Shown here: in pieces, positions 24,583-31,921 of the stretch
Numbering within the stretch: position 1 is the first letter of the stretch
Layout: every line of letters begins with the position of its first letter
The notes under the pieces: model-generated
Told to the model about the DNA's origin: nothing
Databases searched by the model: none
Seen by the model: the letters and a program-made list of their open reading frames with translations, nothing else
Program-made: the position numbers and the translations under genes
From: JAAZAI01 sp050942875
GTDB taxonomy: Bacteria; Verrucomicrobiota; Kiritimatiellia; RFP12; UBA3636
Length of the DNA: 34,186 bases
Reading direction: 5' to 3'
Assembly: GCA_050942875.1 (NCBI GenBank)
Contig: JBMNOD010000036.1
Span: forward strand, 1-34,186

Positions 24583-25626
24583 ATGAGACTTCCACGAGTT
24601 CTCGCGAAAGGCGAGGGAATATACCATGTCATCAGTCGAATCTCCGGCCAGCGATTTCTGCTTGGTGCCGAGGAGAAGCCCCGCCTTGAATGGTTGATGA
24701 ATGCCGCCGCCGGGTTTTCCGGCGTCGACGTCCTTGCTTACGCCTTGATGGACAACCACTTCCACATGCTTGTGAAAGTGCCGTTGCCACAGCTTGTCGA
24801 CGACCAGGAGCTCGTCCGGCGCATGCGTCTTCTCTACGGCAAGAAGAAGACGGACCGAATCCTGACCGAATGGGAGTTGTGGGAGAAGAAAGACATGGTG
24901 GGCAGGGTTATCGATGCCAAGGCGGCGCTCCGTCGTCGCATGTACGACCTCTCGCAGTTCTGCAAGACGTTCAAGGAGACGTTCTCGATGATGTACAATG
25001 ATCGTCACGATCATAGCGGCACGATTTGGGGGTCGCGCTTCAAGAGCATCCTCCTCTCGCCCGACTACAGCACCATCATGACCGTTGCCGCCTACATCAA
25101 CCTCAACCCCGTCCGCGCCGATGTTGTCGGGGAGCCCGGTGAGTACCTGTGGTCGGGTTACGGTGCTGCAAAGCAAGGCAAGGGGCTCGCCCGCAAAGGC
25201 ATGTGCAATCTCGTCGGCACGGCGCTTGGGCTTAAAAAAGACGTTCCGTTTGAGATTGCTCTTGCCGCCTGTGATGCCGCACTGGAAGGGTATGTGGATG
25301 CGCCTGCATCTGTTGACGCCATCGCGGCGAGTGCCGTCAAACACGATCCTGAAAACGCGCAGGATTTTGATGCTGCCCAGGTCAATGCTGCAATCAAGGA
25401 AGGCAAGCCGGTTTCACTTTTCGAGGCGCTACGCTGTAAAGTGCGTTACTTCAGCCATGGCGTCGCGGTTGGCCCAGCTACATTTGTGATTGAAATCGTC
25501 AAGCGCCTTGCGGCGGGCAAGGACACCAAGCGGAAATGCGAAGGATATGACGGTTTGAAGCTTTACACGGCACGACCGTTGCGTGGCGGCGATGAGCTAA
25601 GCGTGCCTAAAAGCCACATCGCTTAG
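24583..25626 (+). CDS. REP-associated tyrosine transposase (RAYT, Y1/HUH family)
   Basis: 347 residues. The ATG at 24583 follows AAGGAG seven bases upstream. The HUH metal-binding motif is H59-F60-H61 in MDNHFHMLV, and the single catalytic tyrosine is probably Y171 in AAYINLNPVRAD, the hallmark block of the family. The opening IYHVISRISGQRFLL and TIWGSRFKSILL are also typical. It is longer than IS200 transposases because of a C-terminal extension of about 150 residues, as in one subgroup of RAYTs. RAYTs nick and rejoin single-stranded REP hairpins and are usually single-copy domesticated genes, but here a diverged second copy lies at 1-142. REP hairpins lie on both sides (24456-24517 and 25876-25897). 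The catalytic residues are intact. Confidence 0.93.
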   Translation: MRLPRVLAKGEGIYHVISRISGQRFLLGAEEKPRLEWLMNAAAGFSGVDVLAYALMDNHFHMLVKVPLPQLVDDQELVRRMRLLYGKKKTDRILTEWELWEKKDMVGRVIDAKAALRRRMYDLSQFCKTFKETFSMMYNDRHDHSGTIWGSRFKSILLSPDYSTIMTVAAYINLNPVRADVVGEPGEYLWSGYGAAKQGKGLARKGMCNLVGTALGLKKDVPFEIALAACDAALEGYVDAPASVDAIAASAVKHDPENAQDFDAAQVNAAIKEGKPVSLFEALRCKVRYFSHGVAVGPATFVIEIVKRLAAGKDTKRKCEGYDGLKLYTARPLRGGDELSVPKSHIA

Positions 25627-26048
25627 TCCAAGCGTCAATTCGCCGAGCAGGAAGAACATGGAATCCAACGGGCAATGGTTCAGAGACCACAAACGTGGCC
25701 TCCATCCTTGGCTGTCTAAAATCACGTCTAAAGTTCGCCTGAAAGCCTTCAAAATCGCAAAACAACCGCAGTCTCGACAAGACATCTTGAAGTTCCGGTT
25801 CCATGTGGGCTCTGCATCCTATCATTCAACACAAACTACAGAAATCGCTGTGTCAACGAACTGATTTGCGGACAATTTTAGGGGCCTGTCCCTAAAACTG
25901 GTTTGAACTGTTTGTGCCCTAAAACTGTTTGGACTTGAAATTGTCTGACAAGAAGCGTAAACTTCTGGCGGTGAATCTTGGACGGGACTGAGAGGAATTG
26001 CAAGTTTCTGGCGGCAGACTTTGCCGGATGGGAATGGATGGAGGCGGA
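25627..26048. other. RAYT 3' flank and leader of the zinc-ribbon gene
   Basis: No gene is recognised. The first 230 bases show weak, patchy resemblance to 143-430, the flank of the other RAYT copy. At 25876-25897 a perfect 8-bp hairpin marks the likely element end. CCCTAAAACTG then recurs at 25890-25900 and 25918-25928, a partial second copy of the hairpin's right arm. The last 100 bases lead to the GGAGG site at 26040-26044 of the next gene. Confidence 0.5.
25876..25897. repeat. REP-like hairpin downstream of RAYT
   Basis: TTTTAGGG (25876-25883) pairs perfectly with CCCTAAAA (25890-25897) around GCCTGT. It differs from the upstream hairpins at one loop position (GCCTGT versus GTCTGT) and has a longer A/T stem. 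With the upstream array it brackets the transposase gene. Confidence 0.8.
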
Positions 26049-27350
26049 ATGACGAACGAGTTTACTGCAGAATGCCCGCATTGCGGATGTCGCATTCAAG
26101 TTCCGAATGCCATGGCGGGGGAGATGTCGATTTGCCCGCAGTGCTTGAAGGCCGTCGTTCTCATCGAGGCGAAGACAAAACCGAGCGCTTTGAAAGACGC
26201 GCCGCCGCCAAGCGCCCCCCCCGCTTCTGTTCCTTGCCCGTATTGCAGCCACAAGTTGGCTTCGCCTCCGGAACTGGCGGGGGCGTCCGTCGTCTGTCCG
26301 GAATGCGGGCGGCGTGTGACGTTGCCTTTTCGGATGACGTCGCCCGTTGCGTCTGCACCCGCTTCTTCTGCGTCTGTTGCGCCTTCAACGGCACCGCCCG
26401 CGCCGTCTTCGTCTGCGCCGTCTGCATCGAGCGCCTCTCTTGAGGATCAGGTCAAGGCGTGTCCGTATTGCGGGGAGACGATTTTGGCGGTGGCGAGGAA
26501 GTGCAAGCATTGTCGGGAATATCTGGGGGGCGCCTATCATCGTGAAGACTTTCGCCCGAAGCGTGGCGCATCTGCACCGTTTTTCCGCATGGGGGCTGTC
26601 CTGGTGGTGCTTGCGCTGGCGATTTTCTTGACGACCTTGGGCGGTTCATGGCTTGGTGAGACGTTTCGGGAGCACCAGAGTCGTCCGGGAAGCTTGCAGG
26701 GTCTTTTTTCTGATCGATTGTCCACGTGGGAGGATCCTCCGGAATTGCAGTCCAGGGAATTCCGGGTTGTTGAAGATCCAATGCCGGGCGAGGGGGTGGC
26801 GCCGGGCGAGGCTTCAGGCGAAGCGGCCTCCTTGATGGGTGACAATTGGGGTCAAGGTGGCGACGAGACGCCAACGTCCCACGCGTCTTCGGGTCTGGCC
26901 CTCGACGTCGTAGCTGATCCAGTGGAGTCCGTTGGCGAGGAAGAAGGCCGCGTCGTGATTGTCGATGCCAGGGTGATGCTGGCGACACAACTTGTGGATG
27001 TCGTGACGCTTGAGGGCGAGCGGTTCGATCGCTGCCGCATCACGCTTGTCGAGCCTGATGGGATTACCGTGCGGCACCGGACGGGTGTGGCGAAGTTGCC
27101 GTTCGAGTCGTTGCCTGAATCGTATCGGGTCGAGTACGCGTACGATGCGGAACATGCCCGGCTCTATGCCGATGCCGTTGCCCGCGCGGCTGCGCTGGCT
27201 GAGATCCGTCGTCGTGGGGCGATTCCGGCGCCGGCGGAAGCGTCCGGGACGCCGCCGCGTCCGTCGTCCGGCGGTTCGCCAGGCGCGCGCCCCGGTCTTC
27301 GCAGGCCGGTCGATTGGCCGCCACGGGGCCGTCGGCCTTACGGACGTTGA
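26049..27350 (+). CDS. Triple zinc-ribbon membrane protein with C-terminal PVC-type beta domain
   Basis: 433 residues from the ATG at 26049, chosen for GGAGG five bases upstream; a frame extension to TTG at 25998 lacks such a site. Three zinc ribbons: C9/C12...C29/C32, C63/C66...C83/C86, C138/C141...C152/C155. A Ser/Ala/Pro-rich linker separates the second and third. One membrane helix lies at 181-199 (MGAVLVVLALAIFLTTLGG). The C-terminal part (about 310-390) reads LEGERFDRCRITLVEPDGIT, then HRTGVAKLPFESLP and YAYDAEHARLY. That pattern recurs in many PVC-bacteria proteins as a small beta domain of unknown role. The zinc ribbons would be cytoplasmic and the beta domain extracytoplasmic. It resembles the zinc-ribbon surface protein at 710-4591 only in its N-terminal plan. 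Confidence 0.85.
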   Translation: MTNEFTAECPHCGCRIQVPNAMAGEMSICPQCLKAVVLIEAKTKPSALKDAPPPSAPPASVPCPYCSHKLASPPELAGASVVCPECGRRVTLPFRMTSPVASAPASSASVAPSTAPPAPSSSAPSASSASLEDQVKACPYCGETILAVARKCKHCREYLGGAYHREDFRPKRGASAPFFRMGAVLVVLALAIFLTTLGGSWLGETFREHQSRPGSLQGLFSDRLSTWEDPPELQSREFRVVEDPMPGEGVAPGEASGEAASLMGDNWGQGGDETPTSHASSGLALDVVADPVESVGEEEGRVVIVDARVMLATQLVDVVTLEGERFDRCRITLVEPDGITVRHRTGVAKLPFESLPESYRVEYAYDAEHARLYADAVARAAALAEIRRRGAIPAPAEASGTPPRPSSGGSPGARPGLRRPVDWPPRGRRPYGR

Positions 27351-27460
27351 TGCTCCGGCATTATCCGAGCCGGCTTAGAATTTCTGGCATGTAATTTGCT
27401 ATTTCCCTAAGGTGAAATGCTGTGCTGTGTCGGCATGGCGGCATTACGGGCTAGAAAATC

Positions 27461-27901
27461 ATGTTTGAGAAAGGGCATGCAGTTGGAGGAGAGGGTCGTG
27501 CTTCTCGTGCGGCACCTTGGGCTTGTGCTGGATTCACCTTGGTCGAGGCGATCGTGGCCGGGGCGATCTTTCTGACGGCGACTTTTGCGGTGATCAGTGC
27601 GTTTTCCTACGCGAGACGAACGGCATCACTGACGGAAAACCGCTTGGCCTGCCTGCACATTGCCCGCGAAGTTCTGGAGACTCTCAAGGCGGAGTCCTAT
27701 TTTTCGTCAGCGATGACGGTTGGGCGCCACGACCGCCTTCCGGGCCATCCCCCGGCACGAGGCCACTACGATGTGGAAGTCGTGGAGAGCGCGCATGCGC
27801 CGACGAAGCAGATCACGGTGGTCGTGAACTGGGTGGAGCCGACCGGAATGACTCAGTCGATTTCGCTGACCACCGTTCATAGTCAGGTGCTTCATCCATG
27901 A
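27461..27901 (+). CDS. Pseudopilin-like protein, type IV pilin/type II secretion N-terminal motif
   Basis: 146 residues. The prepilin peptidase site is G24 before FTLVE (E29 at position +5), followed by a hydrophobic helix (AIVAGAIFLTATFAVISAF). The leader before the site is long (24 residues), as in some minor pilins. The body is short and beta-rich (HYDVEVVESA, ITVVVNWVEP). The start is uncertain because the ribosome site before ATG 27461 is weak. The stop overlaps the ATG of the next gene in an ATGA arrangement, so the two are translationally coupled. Probable role: a minor (initiating) subunit of a pilus or pseudopilus in the envelope. Confidence 0.85.
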   Translation: MFEKGHAVGGEGRASRAAPWACAGFTLVEAIVAGAIFLTATFAVISAFSYARRTASLTENRLACLHIAREVLETLKAESYFSSAMTVGRHDRLPGHPPARGHYDVEVVESAHAPTKQITVVVNWVEPTGMTQSISLTTVHSQVLHP

Positions 27902-28410
27902 ACATTTCTTTCAAACTCCGTTGTGGCCATGACGCCGGTTTTACGATTCCCGAGGTGCTGATCGCCTCTGCCATCTCGGTGTCGGTGCTTCTCGGGATTG
28001 TTTCGCTTCTGGTTTCGACTTTGTCTTCCTGGCAGGGCGTCAACCTGCGGATGGATGCCGACACGGAGGCAAATTTGGCGATGAGCCGTCTGGTTTACGG
28101 GGTTGGTGGTCGTTTGGGGCTTCGTTCGGCCAGTGCGCTGGACGTTCTTCTCACGAACGAGGACGACGGTTCCTGGACTTTGAATTACATCACGGGCAGC
28201 GCCGTGCCCGAGACCAATAGTTTCTCCTATTTGGCCGCTGACAAAAGGCTGGTCTTCAATCCTGGGGGCAAGACGGCCGGGGAGGATGTTTCGGCCGCTT
28301 TGGTTTCTGTTGCGAGCGGCTCCTTGTCGGTGGCGTTGCGAGTTGAAAAGGAGAAGGGGCGCGCGAAAGTGCAACGCGAGATCGGCACGAAGCTTCTCTT
28401 TCGGAATTAA
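27898..28410 (+). CDS. Pseudopilin-like protein
   Basis: 170 residues. The start at 27898 overlaps the previous stop by four bases. The prepilin motif is G14 before FTIPE (E19 at +5), then a hydrophobic helix (VLIASAISVSVLLGIVSLLV). The body resembles PilW/GspJ-type minor pilins in size and in opening with an amphipathic helix (NLRMDADTEANLAMSRLVYG), but is not close enough to name. It ends in TAATG, overlapping a possible upstream start of the next gene. Confidence 0.85.
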   Translation: MNISFKLRCGHDAGFTIPEVLIASAISVSVLLGIVSLLVSTLSSWQGVNLRMDADTEANLAMSRLVYGVGGRLGLRSASALDVLLTNEDDGSWTLNYITGSAVPETNSFSYLAADKRLVFNPGGKTAGEDVSAALVSVASGSLSVALRVEKEKGRAKVQREIGTKLLFRN

Positions 28411-28439
28411 TGGTGTTGGACACTTCAAACGGAGGCATT

Positions 28440-29756
28440 ATGAAAAACAAGACGCATGGCATTCGAAGCCGCGAGGGCGCCGCACTGCTTGTGGTTGTGC
28501 TGATGATGGGGACCTGCATGATCGCGGTTTCCTCGGTGGTGTACTGCGTTGGCGCCCAAATGCGCCGATCCTGGAGGCAAGTCCAGACGGAGCAGGCGTT
28601 TTTCCTTGCCGAAGCAGGAGTCGAGCATGCTGCGGCCTATGTCATATCGGCTGCTGGCGGCATCGTGTCATCCACGACGCTTGCTGGCGAGCTGGGGGGC
28701 GGCCGCTACGAAACGCAAGTCATCGCCAGCGACCTTGGCGGGAGCGGTCAGACCATCGACGTCCTTTCCACGGGTTTTGTGGGCGGCATGTCCCGCAGGA
28801 TCAAGGTCGAGGGGCTTCGGAACATGACCTGGGCGCGATTTGCCCTTTGGTACGATCAAGAGGCCCTCTCTCTCGTCATTGCTGCCGGCGACCGGTTTGA
28901 GGGCCAGGTCTATTCGAAGCCGTTGATGCGCTTCACCAACAGGAACCTTGCTTCGCAGGGGCAGGCTCACTTTCTCGAACGGGTTTGGACGGTGCCCAGT
29001 TACATTCAATGCGATTCAGGCGCTGATCCCATTTTCGACAGAGGGCTTATCACGAGCGCCGACGAGCAGACGATGACCTCGGTGGATTTGCCGACGCTCA
29101 AGACGGTGGCGCAGACTGTCTCGGGCGGGCTCCTGCTGAAGGGCAATACGACGATTGAGCTTCGTGGGCCAAGGATGTACATCAAGAATGCCGAGCGCGG
29201 CTGGGACAACCATAGTTTGCCGATCCCTGCGGACGCGATCGTCTACGTCGAGCCTCATACCTACACCGAGACGTACATTGACAGACGGGGCAAGCTTAAA
29301 ACCCGGACCGTAACAGAGCCGGGAAACATCGACGTGTCTGCTCCACGTGGGTTTAACGGAGAAGTCACGTTGGTTTCGGACAACAACATCAACATCGTCG
29401 ACCACGTGCGCTACGGGCAGGATCCGCTTGAGAGCTCCGCCTCGACAGACGTGCTGGGGTTGATCGCCAAGAACAATGTCGTTGTTGAAACGTCAGCGCC
29501 CGACAATTTGGACATCTATGCGCATATCCTTTGCCGTGATGGCGGCTTTGGGGTCAAAGATTACAACAAAGGAAGTTTTCGCGGAACGTTGAAGGTGGTC
29601 GGGGGCATCGCCAACCTCATTCGCAACGCGGTCGGAACTACGGCGCCGACCGGCTATCTGAAGAACTACATCTTCGACAACCGCCTGACCCGTTACCCGC
29701 CGCCGTACTATCCGCGGTTGCCGGACCGGCTCGAGTGGGATTCTTGGGAGGGATGA
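28440..29756 (+). CDS. PilX-like envelope protein of the pseudopilin cluster
   Basis: 438 residues from the ATG at 28440, which has GGAGG five bases upstream; an in-frame ATG at 28410 overlapping the previous stop is possible but has no site. The N-terminus is GAALLVVVLMM, then a helix ending QTEQAFFLAEAGVEHAAAYV, the signature seen in PilX/GspK-type minor pilins. There is no cleavable GF-x4-E site. The long C-terminal region (about 130-438) is beta-rich, with ladder-like repeats (EVTLVSDNNINIVDHVRYG, VLGLIAKNNVVVETSA), as in proteins that sit at a pilus tip. Together with the two preceding genes it forms a minor-pilin trio. Confidence 0.8.
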   Translation: MKNKTHGIRSREGAALLVVVLMMGTCMIAVSSVVYCVGAQMRRSWRQVQTEQAFFLAEAGVEHAAAYVISAAGGIVSSTTLAGELGGGRYETQVIASDLGGSGQTIDVLSTGFVGGMSRRIKVEGLRNMTWARFALWYDQEALSLVIAAGDRFEGQVYSKPLMRFTNRNLASQGQAHFLERVWTVPSYIQCDSGADPIFDRGLITSADEQTMTSVDLPTLKTVAQTVSGGLLLKGNTTIELRGPRMYIKNAERGWDNHSLPIPADAIVYVEPHTYTETYIDRRGKLKTRTVTEPGNIDVSAPRGFNGEVTLVSDNNINIVDHVRYGQDPLESSASTDVLGLIAKNNVVVETSAPDNLDIYAHILCRDGGFGVKDYNKGSFRGTLKVVGGIANLIRNAVGTTAPTGYLKNYIFDNRLTRYPPPYYPRLPDRLEWDSWEG

Positions 29757-29763
29757 CATCCGC

Positions 29764-30108
29764 ATGAAACCGGGCTTAACGCTTCTTGTGTCTTTTCTTT
29801 TTCTTTTCGCCGGCTGCGGCGATGAGCCGCAATCTCGAACGGCGACGTATCCGCCGCTTGATGAATCGCCGCCTCCGCCGATGCCCGAGGAGACGGTGGC
29901 CCCCGATGATGTGGAAGACGAGGAGCCAGGCAGCGGCCTTACGATCAAGGCGACTGGAGACGGATGGGTCGATCAGACGGCGCGAAGCCAGGGACAGATT
30001 CAGGAACTTCGTCGCCAGGCGGCACAGGCGGCTCCGGATGATCCTTTCGCCTTGAGTGAAGAGGACATTGATGCTCTGTCCAAGCAGCATGGCGTGCTCG
30101 TGCATTGA
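29764..30108 (+). CDS. Small lipoprotein of unknown function
   Basis: 114 residues. The start is seven bases after the previous stop; GGAGGGATGA lies about 10 bases upstream. The lipobox LFAGC gives a lipidated C18 after a strongly hydrophobic segment (TLLVSFLFLF). The mature part is Pro/Glu/Asp-rich and low-complexity to about residue 58, then short and helical (QGQIQELRRQAAQAAPDD). No family is recognised. Tight spacing suggests a role in the same envelope assembly as the pilin-like genes. Confidence 0.7.
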   Translation: MKPGLTLLVSFLFLFAGCGDEPQSRTATYPPLDESPPPPMPEETVAPDDVEDEEPGSGLTIKATGDGWVDQTARSQGQIQELRRQAAQAAPDDPFALSEEDIDALSKQHGVLVH

Positions 30109-30147
30109 CGGAACGGTTTGGCAGATTGCGGATCTTGAGGGAAATTC

Positions 30148-31191
30148 ATGAACATGCATCGGTTTGTCATATTGGTTGCGTTGACGACGATCTTTCAGCC
30201 CACAAGGGCCATCGAGGTTGAATCGGCTTTTTACAGGATACGCTCGACCGGGGCGACGACGATCACGTCGCTCGATGATCAAGGGGTTCTGAAGTGGTCG
30301 TGTCAGGATGCTGAAACGACGGCATGCACCGTTCAGCGAGCCTTCACGCTTGCGAACGGCGCCTGGAGCGACTTCTCGCATCTGGACGTCACCAATGCGG
30401 CCATGATCCAGCAGGTTCAAGTGCTGGATCCCGATCCGCCCCCCGGCATGGTTTGGATTCCGGCTGGTTGCAATCGTGGAATCGACCCTCTTTTCAGCGT
30501 TTTCTACGAGCTTGTTTGCGGCGGTTTTCGCATGGATCGAACCGAAGTGACCTTGCAGCTTTGGGAGGAGGTTCGCGACTGGGCTGTTACAAATGGCCAT
30601 GCTTTCGCCTCAATGGGCGAGGGGAAGGGGCCTGATCATCCTGTCCAGAATGTCTGTTGGTATGATTGCGTTCGATGGTGCAATGCTCGGAGCGAGCGGG
30701 AGGGGTTGACCCCTTGCTACGATCTGCAGGCCTGGACTTGCGATTTTTCTGCTGACGGCTACCGGCTCCCGACAAGCGCCGAATGGGAGTACGCCGCCCG
30801 CGGCGGCCAAATCGGGCTTCGCTTCCCCTGGGGCGATGTGATTGACCATGATCAAGCCAATTACTACGGGATGCCCGGGGGGTTTGACTACGACGAGGGC
30901 TACGAAGGCTACGATGTCCGATACGAGATCGGCGAGGAACCTTATACGAATCCGGTTGAGGCATTTCCGCCCAATGGGCATGGACTTTTTGGCATGGCTG
31001 GAAATGTGGGCGAATGGTGCTGGGACGAGAATGAAGAGACCGATGAATTTGGCGAGTCGACTCGTCTTCGTTGCGTCCGCGGCGGCCACTGGGATGAAGA
31101 AGCGGTCGTGCTCTGTTGCGGTTCCGAATACTGGGAGCCTCCAGATTATCAAGAGCATGGGTATTACGGCTTCAGAACCGTTCGCCGATAA
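30148..31191 (+). CDS. Exported FGE/SUMF1-fold protein, not a sulfatase activator
   Basis: 347 residues from the ATG at 30148; MHRF at 30154 is an alternative start. Signal peptide about 1-21. A beta-rich N-terminal stretch to about 95 is followed by the FGE-sulfatase fold: GMVWIPAG, HPVQNVCWYDCVRWCNA, GYRLPTSAEWEYAARGG, GLFGMAGNVGEWCWDE, RCVRGGHWDE and GYYGFRTVRR. The two active-site cysteines of true formylglycine-generating enzymes (in RGGSxxCxxxYC) are not in the right context here: the sequence after RGGHW is DEEAVVLCCGSEYW. I therefore read it as a C-type-lectin-fold surface or binding protein. It ends the pilin-like gene set and probably shares its envelope location. Confidence 0.85.
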   Translation: MNMHRFVILVALTTIFQPTRAIEVESAFYRIRSTGATTITSLDDQGVLKWSCQDAETTACTVQRAFTLANGAWSDFSHLDVTNAAMIQQVQVLDPDPPPGMVWIPAGCNRGIDPLFSVFYELVCGGFRMDRTEVTLQLWEEVRDWAVTNGHAFASMGEGKGPDHPVQNVCWYDCVRWCNARSEREGLTPCYDLQAWTCDFSADGYRLPTSAEWEYAARGGQIGLRFPWGDVIDHDQANYYGMPGGFDYDEGYEGYDVRYEIGEEPYTNPVEAFPPNGHGLFGMAGNVGEWCWDENEETDEFGESTRLRCVRGGHWDEEAVVLCCGSEYWEPPDYQEHGYYGFRTVRR

Positions 31192-31327
31192 TGCACGTCA
31201 TTTCCCGTCATTTTCCGCTCGCATCTGGTCAAACAATCTGATAGAGTTATTCCCAATTCCGGTTCAGTTCAGCTTGTGCTGGTTCCGCCGGGCGCATTCC
31301 GGCCCCGGCTAAACAGGTTTCATATTT

Positions 31328-31921
31328 ATGCTCAGCATTGCCCTGACGGGCGGAATCGCCAGTGGAAAAAGTCACTTCGCCGGCTTGCTGTCCAAACTGG
31401 GCGCGGATGTTGTGGATGCCGACGAGGTCGTGCGTTCACTGCATCGGCCCGGTGGGAAGGGAGCAGAAGTTGTGGCTTCGATTTTCGGACGTTCTTTTTT
31501 GCTGCCAGATGGCGGCACCAACCGCGCGCGACTCGGCGAACTTGTCTTCGCCGACGCCGATGCGAGGAAGCGGCTGGAGCAGCAGCTCCACCCGCTGGTG
31601 CGAGACCATTTGCTTGCCTGGAGGGACGCCCCATCGGCTTCGCCCATTAAAGTTGCTCAAATCCCCCTGCTCTTCGAGGCGGGGTGGATGGACGATTGGG
31701 ATCTAACCGTCACGATCGAGGCGCCTTTGGCGTTTCGCCTGGCGCGGTTGGCCGAGCGTGGGTTGTCGCGAGAGCAGGCGATGAGCAGGATCGGCGCCCA
31801 GATGGATTCCGCCACTCGCACCGCCAAGGCGGACGTTGTTATTCGCAACACGGCGTCTCTTGAGGAACTTGAGGCTGCCGCAAGGATTTTCTATCACAAG
31901 TTGGAGAGCATGCCAAGATGA
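31328..31921 (+). CDS. coaE: Dephospho-CoA kinase
   Basis: 197 residues, the usual length for CoaE. It phosphorylates dephospho-CoA at the 3'-hydroxyl in the last step of coenzyme A synthesis, in the cytoplasm. The P-loop GGIASGKS is at residues 8-15, with VVDADEVVRSLH (the substrate-site DAD), PLLFEAGW, and a lid region (RLAERGLSREQAMSRIGAQM) ending in ADVVIRNTAS, all in family order. The ATG at 31328 has only a weak ribosome site. The stop overlaps the start of rho (ATGA), so both are translationally coupled. Confidence 0.95.
   Translation: MLSIALTGGIASGKSHFAGLLSKLGADVVDADEVVRSLHRPGGKGAEVVASIFGRSFLLPDGGTNRARLGELVFADADARKRLEQQLHPLVRDHLLAWRDAPSASPIKVAQIPLLFEAGWMDDWDLTVTIEAPLAFRLARLAERGLSREQAMSRIGAQMDSATRTAKADVVIRNTASLEELEAAARIFYHKLESMPR

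Noticed and set aside
27351..27380. Rho-independent terminator after the zinc-ribbon gene
   Set aside because: Only a 5-bp CCGGC/GCCGG stem with a long loop and no T-run.
30148..31191. Sulfatase-activating formylglycine-generating enzyme
   Set aside because: Fold motifs are present but the paired active-site cysteines are not in the RGGSxxCxxxYC context, and no sulfatase gene is nearby.
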